From Marinomonas ostreistagni (lineage in GTDB: Bacteria; Pseudomonadota; Gammaproteobacteria; Pseudomonadales; Marinomonadaceae), in assembly GCF_016461785.1 (NCBI RefSeq), contig NZ_JAEMUH010000011.1, positions 117,421-181,420 of the forward strand: a stretch of 64,000 nt of DNA, written 5' to 3'. Below, one piece after another: positions 43,873 to 52,547 of the stretch. The stretch's first letter is position 1, and every line of letters begins with the position of its first letter. The notes under the pieces are model-generated. The model searched no databases. It saw only the letters and a program-made list of their open reading frames with translations, and had not been told where the DNA came from. Made by a program: the position numbers and the translations under genes.

Positions 43873-43901
43873 GTTGCTTCTTACTTTTTGTGAGAAGCAA
43901 C
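43873..43901 (+). promoter_or_regulatory. Hairpin in the ppk1 leader
   Basis: GTTGCTTCT pairs perfectly with AGAAGCAAC across an 11-base loop that contains a T-run. No T-run follows the stem, so it is not a standard terminator of hemB. It is 39 bases upstream of the ppk1 ATG and could be a leader structure or a regulator site. Confidence 0.4.
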
Positions 43902-43940
43902 ATGGAACTCATGATGGCACGCTATTGGAGCTGACTCGAA

Positions 43941-46196
43941 ATGTCTGAACAGCCTGTAAACGAAAAAAAAGGGTCTCAAAACACCGCTTCTGCTGGTGAA
44001 GCAAAATCGTCTCAAGATCTGCAAAAACAAATTGCAGAGGCGACTGAAGAGCTTATTTTAGAGCCTATTCCTGAACAGCCAATTGAACCTACTCGTTTGG
44101 CGATTGAGGAGCGCTTACCGGAAGACATCGATCTGTCGGATCCTGAACTCTATTTTAACCGTGAACTCAGTCATCTTCAGTTCAATGCTCGTGTGCTTGA
44201 GCAAGCCATGGATGAAAATCATCCGATTCTAAACCGGTTGATGTTTCTGTGTATTTTTAGCTCCAACATGGATGAGTTTTTCGAGATCCGTGTTGCGGGT
44301 CTGAAGAGTCAAATCGAATACAGTCGTGAGAAAAATGGTCCAGATGGCATGCACCCAGCGAAGGTGTTAGACCTAATCAGCGAGCATGCCCACCAATTGG
44401 TGCGACGTCAGTATCGTATTTTAAATGACATCATTTTCCCAAAATTAGCAGAAGAGAATATTCACTTTATTCGTCGAACGTTATGGACCGAGAAACAAGC
44501 GGCTTGGGTCAAGCGCTATTTTCGCGACAACGTGCTGCCGATCATTAGCCCTGTGGGACTAGACCCAGCGCACCCATTCCCTCGTTTGGCAAACAAGACG
44601 TTTAACTTTGTCGTGGAACTCGAAGGCCGTGATGCTTTTGGTCGTGAAAATGGCCTTGCCATCGTGCCTGCTCCGAGCTCATTGCCGCGTTTGGTGAAGT
44701 TGCCAGACGATGTGTGTGAAGGCGGGGACAATATGGTGTTCTTGTCTTCTATTATTCACGCCCACGCTGATCAGTTGTTCCCTGGCATGACTGTGAAAGG
44801 CTGTTTCCAATTCCGCTTAACCCGTAACGCTGACTTAGAAGTCGACTCCGATGACATTGGTTTAGACTTAGCTGGGGCGCTTCGAACTGAGCTGCAGAGT
44901 CGTCATTACGGTAGCTCTGTACGTTTGGAGATTGCCGATAATTGCCCACCTCATATTGTAGATTCTTTATTGGTGCAGTTTGAATTGTCTGATAAAGACT
45001 TATACAAAATAGATGGACCAGTGAACTTAAGCCGTTTATTGGCAGTATTGGAGCTGGTTAATCGCCCAGATCTGATGTACGCCCCGTTTTCACCAGGCTT
45101 GCCGAATAAATTAGCAAAATCGAGTAATATCTTCGAGGCGATCCGTCAGCGTGATTACTTGTTGATGCACCCTTTTGAGACCTTTTCTCCAGTTATTGAT
45201 ATGTTGAGCGAAGCGGCAAAAGACCCTAACGTCATTGCAATTCGTCAGACGCTATATCGGACTGGAGCGCGTTCGCCGATTGCTAATGCTTTGGTAGAAG
45301 CTGCGCGAAATGGTAAAGAAGTAACGGTTGTTATTGAGTTACGCGCACGCTTTGATGAAGCCGAAAACTTGGCCTTGGCGAGCCGCTTACAAGATGCTGG
45401 GGCAATTGTGGTATATGGTGTGGTACGTCATAAGACTCACGCGAAAATGATTCTAATCGTTCGTCGTGAAGGGGCGGAATTAACTCGATATGTTCACCTA
45501 GGGACGGGTAACTATCATGCCGGCAACGCACGTTTGTACACTGACTACAGTTTCTTAACTTGTGATAAAGAAATCGGTGATGATGTTCACCGCGTGTTTC
45601 AGCAGCTAACCGGCATGAGTAAAGAGCTTAAGGTGAAGAAGCTTTTGCATGCGCCGTTTACATTGCGTGATCGATTATTGGATATGATTGCCAACGAAGC
45701 TGAAAATGCCAAAAACGGTGAGCCTGCACGCATCATTATTAAGGTGAACTCACTAACCGAACAGCGCCTAGTACAGGCCCTATATAAAGCCTCTCAAGCG
45801 GGTGTGAAGATTGATCTAATCGTGCGTGGTATTTGTACCTTACGCCCAGGAATCAAAGGCGTTTCATCTAACATCCGAGTACGCAGTATTATTGGTCGAT
45901 TCTTAGAGCATACGCGCGTTTATTACTTCTATAATAACCGTACGCCTTTGGTGTATTTGTCGAGTGCTGACGGTATGGATCGTAACTTGAATAACCGTAT
46001 TGAAGTGGCGTTCCCGATCCAAGATTACAAGCTAGCTCGTCGAGTGAAGAAAGAGTTAGAGTATTACTTAAAAGATAATACTCAAAGTTGGTTACTGCAA
46101 AGTGACGGCTCGTATCAGTTGTCGAAGCCTCGTAAAGGGGAGTACCGCAGCGCACAGCGAGCTTTACTCAATGACTTAGCGGATAACGCTCGTTGA
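43941..46196 (+). CDS. ppk1: Polyphosphate kinase 1
   Basis: Makes inorganic polyphosphate from ATP. It has 751 residues and the full PPK1 domain order: an N-terminal helical domain (ELSHLQFNARVLEQAMDENH onward, SSNMDEFFEIRVAG), a head domain, then two phospholipase D-like C-terminal domains. The phospho-accepting His is in VVRHKTHAKMILIVRREG and the second PLD-like His is in GRFLEHTRVYYF. ATP-binding residues lie in TLYRTGARSPIANALVEAAR. The extra N-terminal 70 residues are polar and Glu/Gln-rich and probably disordered. It stands between hemB and a separate metalloprotease gene and has its own terminator. Confidence 0.97.
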   Translation: MSEQPVNEKKGSQNTASAGEAKSSQDLQKQIAEATEELILEPIPEQPIEPTRLAIEERLPEDIDLSDPELYFNRELSHLQFNARVLEQAMDENHPILNRLMFLCIFSSNMDEFFEIRVAGLKSQIEYSREKNGPDGMHPAKVLDLISEHAHQLVRRQYRILNDIIFPKLAEENIHFIRRTLWTEKQAAWVKRYFRDNVLPIISPVGLDPAHPFPRLANKTFNFVVELEGRDAFGRENGLAIVPAPSSLPRLVKLPDDVCEGGDNMVFLSSIIHAHADQLFPGMTVKGCFQFRLTRNADLEVDSDDIGLDLAGALRTELQSRHYGSSVRLEIADNCPPHIVDSLLVQFELSDKDLYKIDGPVNLSRLLAVLELVNRPDLMYAPFSPGLPNKLAKSSNIFEAIRQRDYLLMHPFETFSPVIDMLSEAAKDPNVIAIRQTLYRTGARSPIANALVEAARNGKEVTVVIELRARFDEAENLALASRLQDAGAIVVYGVVRHKTHAKMILIVRREGAELTRYVHLGTGNYHAGNARLYTDYSFLTCDKEIGDDVHRVFQQLTGMSKELKVKKLLHAPFTLRDRLLDMIANEAENAKNGEPARIIIKVNSLTEQRLVQALYKASQAGVKIDLIVRGICTLRPGIKGVSSNIRVRSIIGRFLEHTRVYYFYNNRTPLVYLSSADGMDRNLNNRIEVAFPIQDYKLARRVKKELEYYLKDNTQSWLLQSDGSYQLSKPRKGEYRSAQRALLNDLADNAR

Positions 46197-46220
46197 TACC
46201 CTAGTCTGTGCTGTAAAAAG

Positions 46221-46261
46221 AAATGGCTGGAAGTGCTCACCGCACTTCCAGCCATTTTTTT
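46221..46261 (+). terminator. Strong terminator of ppk1
   Basis: A 13-bp perfect stem (TGGCTGGAAGTGC and its complement) with a 5-base loop runs into a run of seven Ts. Confidence 0.93.
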
Positions 46262-46351
46262 GGAGTGTAATTTTTATTGTCAATAAAGTGTTTTGGCTTA
46301 TTATTAATAGGTTATTAGCTATGTGTCTGATGTCTTGTCAGAGGAGTATTT

Positions 46352-47902
46352 ATGAGTAATGTGACGACGCTACTGGCCTCTTATGGCATTTCTTTTGACG
46401 AGGCAAAAAGCTTTATTTACAGCAATCTATCTACCCCAAGCGTCATTTATGAAGTGGCCGGTAATTACGGTGTTACCTTTGAGATGTTGGCTGAGTTATA
46501 TGGGCAAAGTGTCACGGAAACGGAGGTGAAAGCGTTCTTTTCTTACCTTGGGTTTGATACCAGTAGCAGTAAGCCAATTACAGAGATTTCTTATAGCCCA
46601 AATTTAGCATTAGCTCTTGCTGCCTATAGCTCAACCATCTCAACTGTGGCAGCGTTAGCGGATGAGTCAACGGCTTATGTTGATTCCGTTCTTGGGGGAG
46701 AGAGTTGGACAGGCGATACGATTAGTTATAGCTTTCCTACTTCTATTCCTGCCGCTCATGAAGATGAAGGAACTGATACCTCCTCAGGCTGGCGAGCCTT
46801 GAATTCAGAAGAACAAGCCGCGTTTGAGAGTATAGTCGCACGACAGAATGAGTTCACTGATGTTGACTTAGTTGAAGCGAGCGTTAGTTCGCAAGCGGAT
46901 ATTCAAGTGGTTGCGGTAGAGCAAACGGATGCGGAAGCGTTTGCGTATTACCCTGGTGATGGTATCGGCGGTGATATATTTTTGAATGCTTCAGCTTTAG
47001 ACGATGATTCGAGTTATTACTCGGTCGGTGGCTATGGACTTTACACAATGGCCCATGAGTTGGGTCATGCTATGGGCTTAGATCATACCTTTGAAGGCAC
47101 AGTGCTAGATTCTGAATATGATAGCCTTTATTACAGTGTAATGAGCTACACAATTTATGGTGGTTACGCTGTAGAAGCGGAGCTTTCTGGTCGTAGCTAT
47201 AGTGCTTATACCGTAGGGGCTTATCGAGATGATTTGGGAATCATTGATGTGGCTGCGTTACAAGCTTTGTATGGCGCTGATTTGACAACAAATACAGAAG
47301 ATAACGTCTATATATACGATGAAAGCACGCGTATGTTCGAAGACGCTTCGGGTTATTATATGACCATTTGGGACGCAGGTGGTACTGATACAATTGATGT
47401 AAGTGATGCAACGTATGGCAGTATTATTAATCTAGATGATTACTCGGTATCTTCAGTTTCGCAAAGAACGGCTTATGAAGAGGCGCTTGAAGTTGGAAGA
47501 GCGGCTGGTCTATCTGGATCAGGGGCCGTCAGTTACATTGAAGAATTTATCGAATCCTTAGGCGAAGAAGCTTTTTTGAACCAGAATAATCTAGGGATTG
47601 CATATGGTGTAGTGATCGAAAACGTTATTACTGGGCAAGGCGACGATTTCGTTAACGACAACTCTGTAAACAACCTTATATTCACAGGTCTTGGAAACGA
47701 TACGATTTACCTTGGTGAAGGTGGTTATGATCAAGTGGATGGTGGTGACGGTTTAGATTCGGTCGTGTTAGACGTCGAATACGACAGCGTATCGCGTTAT
47801 TTGGACGATGACGGTTATCATATTATTGGTGAAAACTTTGCGGCAACGCTTATCGGGATTGAGACGATTCACTATTCTGATACCAGTGAATCGATCGCAT
47901 AA
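46352..47902 (+). CDS. Secreted M10-type zinc metalloprotease with calcium-binding repeats
   Basis: A 516-residue protease of the serralysin/matrixin (M10) group. The metzincin zinc site is HELGHAMGLDH (His235, Glu236, His239, His245) and the Met-turn is YSVMSY (Met264). The C-terminal half has RTX-like and beta-roll repeats (LGNDTIYLGEGGYDQVDGGD, then GLDSVVLDV) and a region ending in TLIGIETIHYSDTSESIA, the usual form of an uncleaved type I secretion signal. No signal peptide is present. Residues 6-67 (LLASYGISFDEAKSFIYSNL onward) match the N-terminal module of the acidic protein at 20333-21244, about 25 kb away, and this module does not belong to the M10 family. It is most likely exported by the T1SS encoded at 21369-26116; I see no closer transporter in the window. 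Confidence 0.92.
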   Translation: MSNVTTLLASYGISFDEAKSFIYSNLSTPSVIYEVAGNYGVTFEMLAELYGQSVTETEVKAFFSYLGFDTSSSKPITEISYSPNLALALAAYSSTISTVAALADESTAYVDSVLGGESWTGDTISYSFPTSIPAAHEDEGTDTSSGWRALNSEEQAAFESIVARQNEFTDVDLVEASVSSQADIQVVAVEQTDAEAFAYYPGDGIGGDIFLNASALDDDSSYYSVGGYGLYTMAHELGHAMGLDHTFEGTVLDSEYDSLYYSVMSYTIYGGYAVEAELSGRSYSAYTVGAYRDDLGIIDVAALQALYGADLTTNTEDNVYIYDESTRMFEDASGYYMTIWDAGGTDTIDVSDATYGSIINLDDYSVSSVSQRTAYEEALEVGRAAGLSGSGAVSYIEEFIESLGEEAFLNQNNLGIAYGVVIENVITGQGDDFVNDNSVNNLIFTGLGNDTIYLGEGGYDQVDGGDGLDSVVLDVEYDSVSRYLDDDGYHIIGENFAATLIGIETIHYSDTSESIA

Positions 47903-47907
47903 AATTA

Positions 47908-47941
47908 GCCAAGTGCTTCAAAGCACTTGGCGCTTCTTTTA
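47908..47941 (+). terminator. Terminator of the metalloprotease gene
   Basis: GCCAAGTGCTT pairs perfectly with AAGCACTTGGC over a 2-base loop, followed by GCTTCTTTTA. It may also serve the flavin reductase gene that converges from the right. Confidence 0.78.
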
Positions 47942-48655
47942 TTTTTTTGGACGTGGCGCGTAGGCAAACACATCTGAATGGCAGTTTGCTTCTTGAATAC
48001 CACGAGCTTCTAGTTGATCAAGCGTGCCATACACCATTCCCACTGAACCACTGATGAAAGCGTGGCTGTCAGCCAGTTCTAGGTGATCTTCTAGGATGGC
48101 TTCGTAAAGCCAGCCAGTGCGACCATCCCAGTCATCACTCTTTTCATTAACCACCACGTGGATATGAAAGTTTTCTGGTGACTGATGGTCTTTAATCCAG
48201 TCCATCACAAAGGTATCAGCCGAGGTGCGTAGGCCCCAGTAAAAGTGGACAGGACCTTGGTAGCTTTTGTGAACGAGGTCATCAAAGATACTTTTCATTT
48301 GCGCGAACCCTGTTCCGCCAGCAATCAATAGCAAGGGAGCGCCAAGTTCGGCAGGTGCTTTTTCAATGTGTGCGTCACCACCAGGTAGCACTAGATCTAC
48401 GCTTGGACTGTGCTTCAGGTGTTCGACCACTTTATAAGCTAGGGATTCTTGGTCAGATACTAAGATGTACAAACTTAAGTGAGGCAGTTCATGTGGCGCG
48501 CTGCCAATGGAATAAGGGACTTTCTCCCCAGTTGGTAGAACGATCATTAAGTATTGCCCAGCGATAAACGGGCTGTCTTTGATTTCTAAATCTACTTTGT
48601 ACACTGTGTCATTGAGTGATTCGACTCGAATGACGGTAGCGTTAACGTCTTTCAC
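47939..48655 (-). CDS. fre: NAD(P)H-flavin reductase (Fre/LuxG type)
   Basis: A 238-residue ferredoxin-NADP reductase-fold protein with a flavin-binding barrel and an NAD(P)H-binding domain. The barrel shows the GQYLMIVLPTGEKVPYSIGS block. PLLLIAGGTGFAQMKSIFDD is the pyridine nucleotide loop, followed by VHFYWGLRTSADTF and SGSVGMVYGTLDQLEARG. It makes free reduced flavin for other enzymes. There is no 2Fe-2S domain, which separates it from the longer ascD/CDP-glucoseen reductases it is often called after. It lies downstream of rho on the same strand, as in related gammaproteobacteria. Confidence 0.88.
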   Translation of the reverse strand: MKDVNATVIRVESLNDTVYKVDLEIKDSPFIAGQYLMIVLPTGEKVPYSIGSAPHELPHLSLYILVSDQESLAYKVVEHLKHSPSVDLVLPGGDAHIEKAPAELGAPLLLIAGGTGFAQMKSIFDDLVHKSYQGPVHFYWGLRTSADTFVMDWIKDHQSPENFHIHVVVNEKSDDWDGRTGWLYEAILEDHLELADSHAFISGSVGMVYGTLDQLEARGIQEANCHSDVFAYAPRPKK

Positions 48656-48756
48656 CTAGATAACTCCGTTGTGTTCTCTGGATGCTGCTTAGGCAGCTTA
48701 ATGATTGTTATAAGAATGGTTGCTATTTAGCGCATTATATCGTTGCTCGTCGCAAA

Positions 48757-48796
48757 AAAAAGCCACTTTCACCCATGAAGTGTGGAAGTGGCTTTT
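48757..48796 (-). terminator. Terminator of rho
   Basis: On the minus strand, AAGTGGC-type arms (48762-48768 with 48786-48792, extended by an inner C-A-C/G-T-G segment) precede a run of Ts at 48754-48761. It lies 24 bases past the rho stop. Confidence 0.82.
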
Positions 48797-48820
48797 ATTC
48801 TTAGAGCAAATTGAATTCTG

Positions 48821-50086
48821 TTACTTGTTCTTGCCTTTCATTGACTCGAAGAACTCGTCGTTTGTCTTAGTGACTTTTAAGCGGTCAATTAAGAACTCCG
48901 TCGCAGCAATGTCTTCCATCGGGTTCAAAAGCTTACGTAGGATCCACATACGTTGTAGCTCATCTTCGGTGGTTAGCAAGTCTTCACGACGTGTACCTGA
49001 ACGACGAATGTTGATCGCAGGGAAAGTACGTTTCTCAGCAATCTTACGATCAAGGTGTAACTCAGAGTTACCCGTACCTTTAAATTCTTCGAAAATAACT
49101 TCGTCCATCTTAGAGCCTGTGTCCACAAGCGCTGTAGCGATGATGGTCAAGCTACCGCCTTCTTCAACGTTACGTGCTGCACCGAAGAAACGCTTAGGGC
49201 GTTCAAGCGCGTTAGCATCCACACCACCGGTTAGAACTTTACCAGAAGATGGTATAACCGTGTTGTAAGCACGAGCTAGACGTGTGATCGAATCCAATAG
49301 GATAACCACGTCTTTTTTGTGTTCAACAAGACGCTTCGCTTTTTCGATTACCATTTCAGCTACTTGTACGTGACGTGCTGGTGGCTCATCGAATGTAGAC
49401 GCGACCACTTCACCACGAACGGTACGAGACATCTCAGTTACTTCCTCAGGACGCTCGTCAATTAGGAGTACGATCATGTGACATTCAGGGTTGTTACGAG
49501 TAATCGCATTAGCGATGTTCTGCAACATGAAGGTCTTACCAGCTTTTGGTGGAGAAACCACCAAGGCACGTTGACCTTTACCCATTGGTGCGACCAAGTC
49601 GATGATTCGAGAAGTAACGTCTTCTGTGGAGCCATTACCGGCCTCCATCACCAAGCGCTCGTCGGCAAACAGAGGTGTTAAGTTTTCAAAAAGGATTTTG
49701 TTACGAACACTGTCAGGTTTATCAAAGTTGATTTCGTTGACTTTTAATAGTGCGAAGTAACGTTCGCCATCTTTCGGTGGACGGATCTTGCCGGCAATCG
49801 TATCGCCTGTACGCAAGTTAAAACGTCGAATTTGGCTTGGCGAGACGTAAATGTCGTCTGGGCCAGCTAAGTATGAGCTATCAGGAGAGCGTAAGAAGCC
49901 AAAGCCGTCTTGTAGAATCTCAAGGATGCCATCGCCGTAGATATCTTCACCACTTTTCGCGTGGCGCTTTAGGATCGCGAAGATAACATCTTGTTTTCGG
50001 GAGCGGGCAAGGTTATCTAACCCCATTTCCGCTGCGATATCTAATAGTTCAGGGACTGATTTCTTTTTTAGTTCGGTAAGGTTCAT
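48821..50086 (-). CDS. rho: Transcription termination factor Rho
   Basis: A 421-residue hexameric RNA helicase, close to the usual 419. It has an N-terminal helical hat ([20 protein letters not shown]), the cold-shock-like primary RNA site with [20 protein letters not shown], the Walker A loop [20 protein letters not shown], Walker [17 protein letters not shown], the Q-loop region [20 protein letters not shown] and the R-loop [17 protein letters not shown]. The 450 bases upstream are shared with the divergent ppx gene and contain hairpins that may form the autoregulatory leader known for rho genes. Confidence 0.98.
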   Translation of the reverse strand: MNLTELKKKSVPELLDIAAEMGLDNLARSRKQDVIFAILKRHAKSGEDIYGDGILEILQDGFGFLRSPDSSYLAGPDDIYVSPSQIRRFNLRTGDTIAGKIRPPKDGERYFALLKVNEINFDKPDSVRNKILFENLTPLFADERLVMEAGNGSTEDVTSRIIDLVAPMGKGQRALVVSPPKAGKTFMLQNIANAITRNNPECHMIVLLIDERPEEVTEMSRTVRGEVVASTFDEPPARHVQVAEMVIEKAKRLVEHKKDVVILLDSITRLARAYNTVIPSSGKVLTGGVDANALERPKRFFGAARNVEEGGSLTIIATALVDTGSKMDEVIFEEFKGTGNSELHLDRKIAEKRTFPAINIRRSGTRREDLLTTEDELQRMWILRKLLNPMEDIAATEFLIDRLKVTKTNDEFFESMKGKNK

Positions 50087-50537
50087 AAACGAATGTTTGT
50101 AGTTAGCTCATATTGAGAAAAAGACGGGACCATCTGGGTGTAATAACACAGCAATAATGATCAGTGTCGGAAGTATTAAATGTAAATGCTTTTCGACACC
50201 GAAGACCGGCTACGGGTATGACCATGGCTGGAGTTCTGATTGTTCGCGATGGGCGAAGTCGAACAGCGTGTATTACCTGATTGGAGTCATGCATACAAAG
50301 GCATTTTGCCTCTGATATCCATAAGACTGCTTAACTATAGTGCGACAATTTCTTTAGGTCTATAGTTTAAAAGGTCTAAAAGCGTCTTTTTTGTTAGTTT
50401 TTTGATCATTTTTCGTAAAACTTTTGCTTTGGATCGAGTCGGAAGCGAAAAAAGACCACAGAATTTACTCATGACACGAGAGTTTAAACCAGTTAATCTT
50501 CCGCTAATTAACAGAAATCTCAAAAAGGCGATAATGG
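50087..50537 (-). promoter_or_regulatory. Structured gap between rho and ppx
   Basis: No gene is supported here. On the side towards rho there are arms GTGTCG at 50164-50169 and CGACAC at 50194-50199, then a TTCGC...GCGAA hairpin within a longer GTTCG...CGAAC pair near 50238-50262. These may belong to the rho leader, because rho is controlled by attenuation in its leader in E. coli. The right part is AT-rich and probably carries the ppx promoter. In Pseudomonas-type gene orders a thioredoxin gene (trxA) sits between these two; it is missing here. Confidence 0.5.
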
Positions 50538-52058
50538 ATGCAATCACTGTTAGTGCAACAATCCCATGACTTCCCATTTGAAAAAATTGCCGCAATCGAC
50601 CTAGGCTCAAACAGCTTTCATATGGTGGTTGCGCAAGTCACTCATGGCCAATTGCGTATCACTGGTCAATATGGTGATAAAGTCCAACTAGCGGCTGGCC
50701 TACAAGAAGACGACACGCTTGACGAAGCTTCTCAACAACGTGGTATTGATTGCATTGCCCAGTTTGCCCAAGTGATTGATGATTTTCCACTTGGCTCCGT
50801 ACGTATCGTTGGCACTAATGCATTGCGTGCTGCCAAAAACCGGTATGACTTTATTTCCAAGGCTATGGATGTCATTAGTCACCCCGTTGAAATCATCGCA
50901 GGTCGAGAAGAAGCGCGCTTAATTTATGTCGGTGTGGCGCGTACCATGGATCATGGTGAGCAAAAGCGCATTGTCGTTGATATCGGTGGTGGCTCGACGG
51001 AATTCATCATCGGTCAGCAACTCGAACCTATTTTAACTGAAAGTCTTCACATGGGTTGTGTTAGCTATCGACAACGATTTTTTGCTGATGGCACGATTAC
51101 CAAGTCGAATTTCCAAAAAGCCGTGACAGCTGCTCGTTTGGAGCTATTAAGTATTCAAGACGATTATTTAGATGAAGGGTGGGATGTTGCCATTGGCTCA
51201 TCGGGCACGATCAAAGCAGCGTATAACATCGCTTTGGAAATGGGGTGGAGCAAAAAAGGCGTCACACCTAAAGTCTTGAAACAGATTCAAAAGGCATTAT
51301 TCGATGCGGGTCATGCAGACAATATCAACCTACTTGGCCTGAAGCCTGAGCGAAAGACCACCATTGCAGCGGGTATTGCCATTTTGACTGCTGTATTTGA
51401 ATGTTTCGGCATTAAGCAAATGGATTTTTCGAATGGAGCACTGCGTGAAGGTGTTCTGTACGACATCATGGGGCGTTATGCTGACAGCGATATTCGTGAA
51501 CGTACGGTTAACTACATGCTCAACCAATATCATATCGATACCGAGCAAGCTAAGTTGGTAACACATACCTCTTTATCAATGCTGGAACAGGTAAGATCAG
51601 ATTGGGGGATTGCCTCACTTTCAAGTGAAGACATTTTACGTTGGGCAAGCTTATTACATGAATGTGGTTTAGGCATTTCCCATAGCCGTTATCACAAGCA
51701 TGGTGCATATATTATTAGCGAATCGGATATGCCTGGCTTCTCCCAACAAGAGCAACAGGCACTCGCAAACTTGGTGTTACGTCATCGTCGTAAATTTACT
51801 CAGTCATTGGAGTATCGTTTTACTAAAGGCGATCAGCAGGATTTAGACCGCTTAGCGATTTTGCTTCGTTTGGCAATTCTATTACATATTGATCGTAAAG
51901 AAGGTGATATGCCGATCTTTACATTAAAAGCGAGCGATAAATCTTTACATGCTGAATTCCTACCTGGTTGGTTGGATGCAAGGCCTTTGACCGCTGCTAA
52001 CTTACAGAGCGAGGCGGATTATCTAAGTTTTGCAGGTTATACCTTCACATTTAGTTAG
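50538..52058 (+). CDS. ppx: Exopolyphosphatase (Ppx/GppA family)
   Basis: A 506-residue ASKHA-fold phosphatase that removes phosphate from the ends of polyphosphate. The N-terminal AIDLGSNSFHMVVAQVTHGQ and the VVDIGGGSTEFIIG loop are the two phosphate-binding signatures of the family. A C-terminal HD-like region follows (residues about 310-480, with WASLLHECGLGISHSRYHKH and LVLRHRRKF). Length and domain order fit Ppx rather than the shorter GppA forms. AAGG lies 9 bases before the ATG. It is divergent from rho and within 7 kb of ppk1; the two are not co-transcribed. Confidence 0.92.
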   Translation: MQSLLVQQSHDFPFEKIAAIDLGSNSFHMVVAQVTHGQLRITGQYGDKVQLAAGLQEDDTLDEASQQRGIDCIAQFAQVIDDFPLGSVRIVGTNALRAAKNRYDFISKAMDVISHPVEIIAGREEARLIYVGVARTMDHGEQKRIVVDIGGGSTEFIIGQQLEPILTESLHMGCVSYRQRFFADGTITKSNFQKAVTAARLELLSIQDDYLDEGWDVAIGSSGTIKAAYNIALEMGWSKKGVTPKVLKQIQKALFDAGHADNINLLGLKPERKTTIAAGIAILTAVFECFGIKQMDFSNGALREGVLYDIMGRYADSDIRERTVNYMLNQYHIDTEQAKLVTHTSLSMLEQVRSDWGIASLSSEDILRWASLLHECGLGISHSRYHKHGAYIISESDMPGFSQQEQQALANLVLRHRRKFTQSLEYRFTKGDQQDLDRLAILLRLAILLHIDRKEGDMPIFTLKASDKSLHAEFLPGWLDARPLTAANLQSEADYLSFAGYTFTFS

Positions 52059-52125
52059 TTTGTAAGAATCAATATGACTAAATCCGACGCAGCTCTGGTT
52101 GATGTCGGGTATTTCGTAAGTTTAT

Positions 52126-52154
52126 AAAGCAGGCCTAAATGAGCCTGCTTTTTT
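52126..52154 (+). terminator. Terminator of ppx
   Basis: AAAGCAGGC pairs perfectly with GCCTGCTTT over an 8-base loop and is followed by more Ts. Confidence 0.88.
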
Positions 52155-52547
52155 GTTATTTGCTCTGTTTGATTTTCCAAAAAAAATAGAATAAACAGCT
52201 GCTTATGAACTTTATAAGTGAACAAAGGGGGTGTGCTATTTATTACGAAAGATTGCTAATCTAATACCAAGGTATCAAGACATTGCCGTCAAAATCCGTA
52301 TAATCTGCGACACACCTGCTCAAAACCCTTGCATGGTTGATCGCATACGTTCTTAACGGCGTATTTCCGTAACGAACAGCGTTCTCAGGGGAGTAATGAG
52401 GAAGTGCAATGATCTTTACCCAGATTGCAGAGGGACAGTCCGAATGCGTCTGTAGTGGTTCGTATTCGCACCTTCCTTTATAGATGGTTTACAGCCCTTT
52501 TCCTTATTACTCTCAAACTACAACTGGCTATGATACGGCGAACTCAT
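52155..52547 (+). promoter_or_regulatory. Non-coding leader upstream of mqo
   Basis: About 390 bases without a supportable gene. An imperfect hairpin lies at 52348-52381 (GTTC-TTAACGG against CCGTAA-CGAAC, with two bulges). I see no recognisable operator. The mqo frame extends upstream to 52425, but that part lacks any Mqo-like sequence and is not counted as coding. Confidence 0.45.

Noticed and set aside
50335..50610. 91-residue minus-strand frame with a hydrophobic segment upstream of rho
   Set aside because: It begins inside ppx and covers the ppx promoter region. The hydrophobic stretch comes from AT-rich sequence and no family is recognised.
52425..52547. N-terminal extension of Mqo
   Set aside because: The 41 extra residues are not Mqo-like and precede a start where the family's FAD-binding strand begins.
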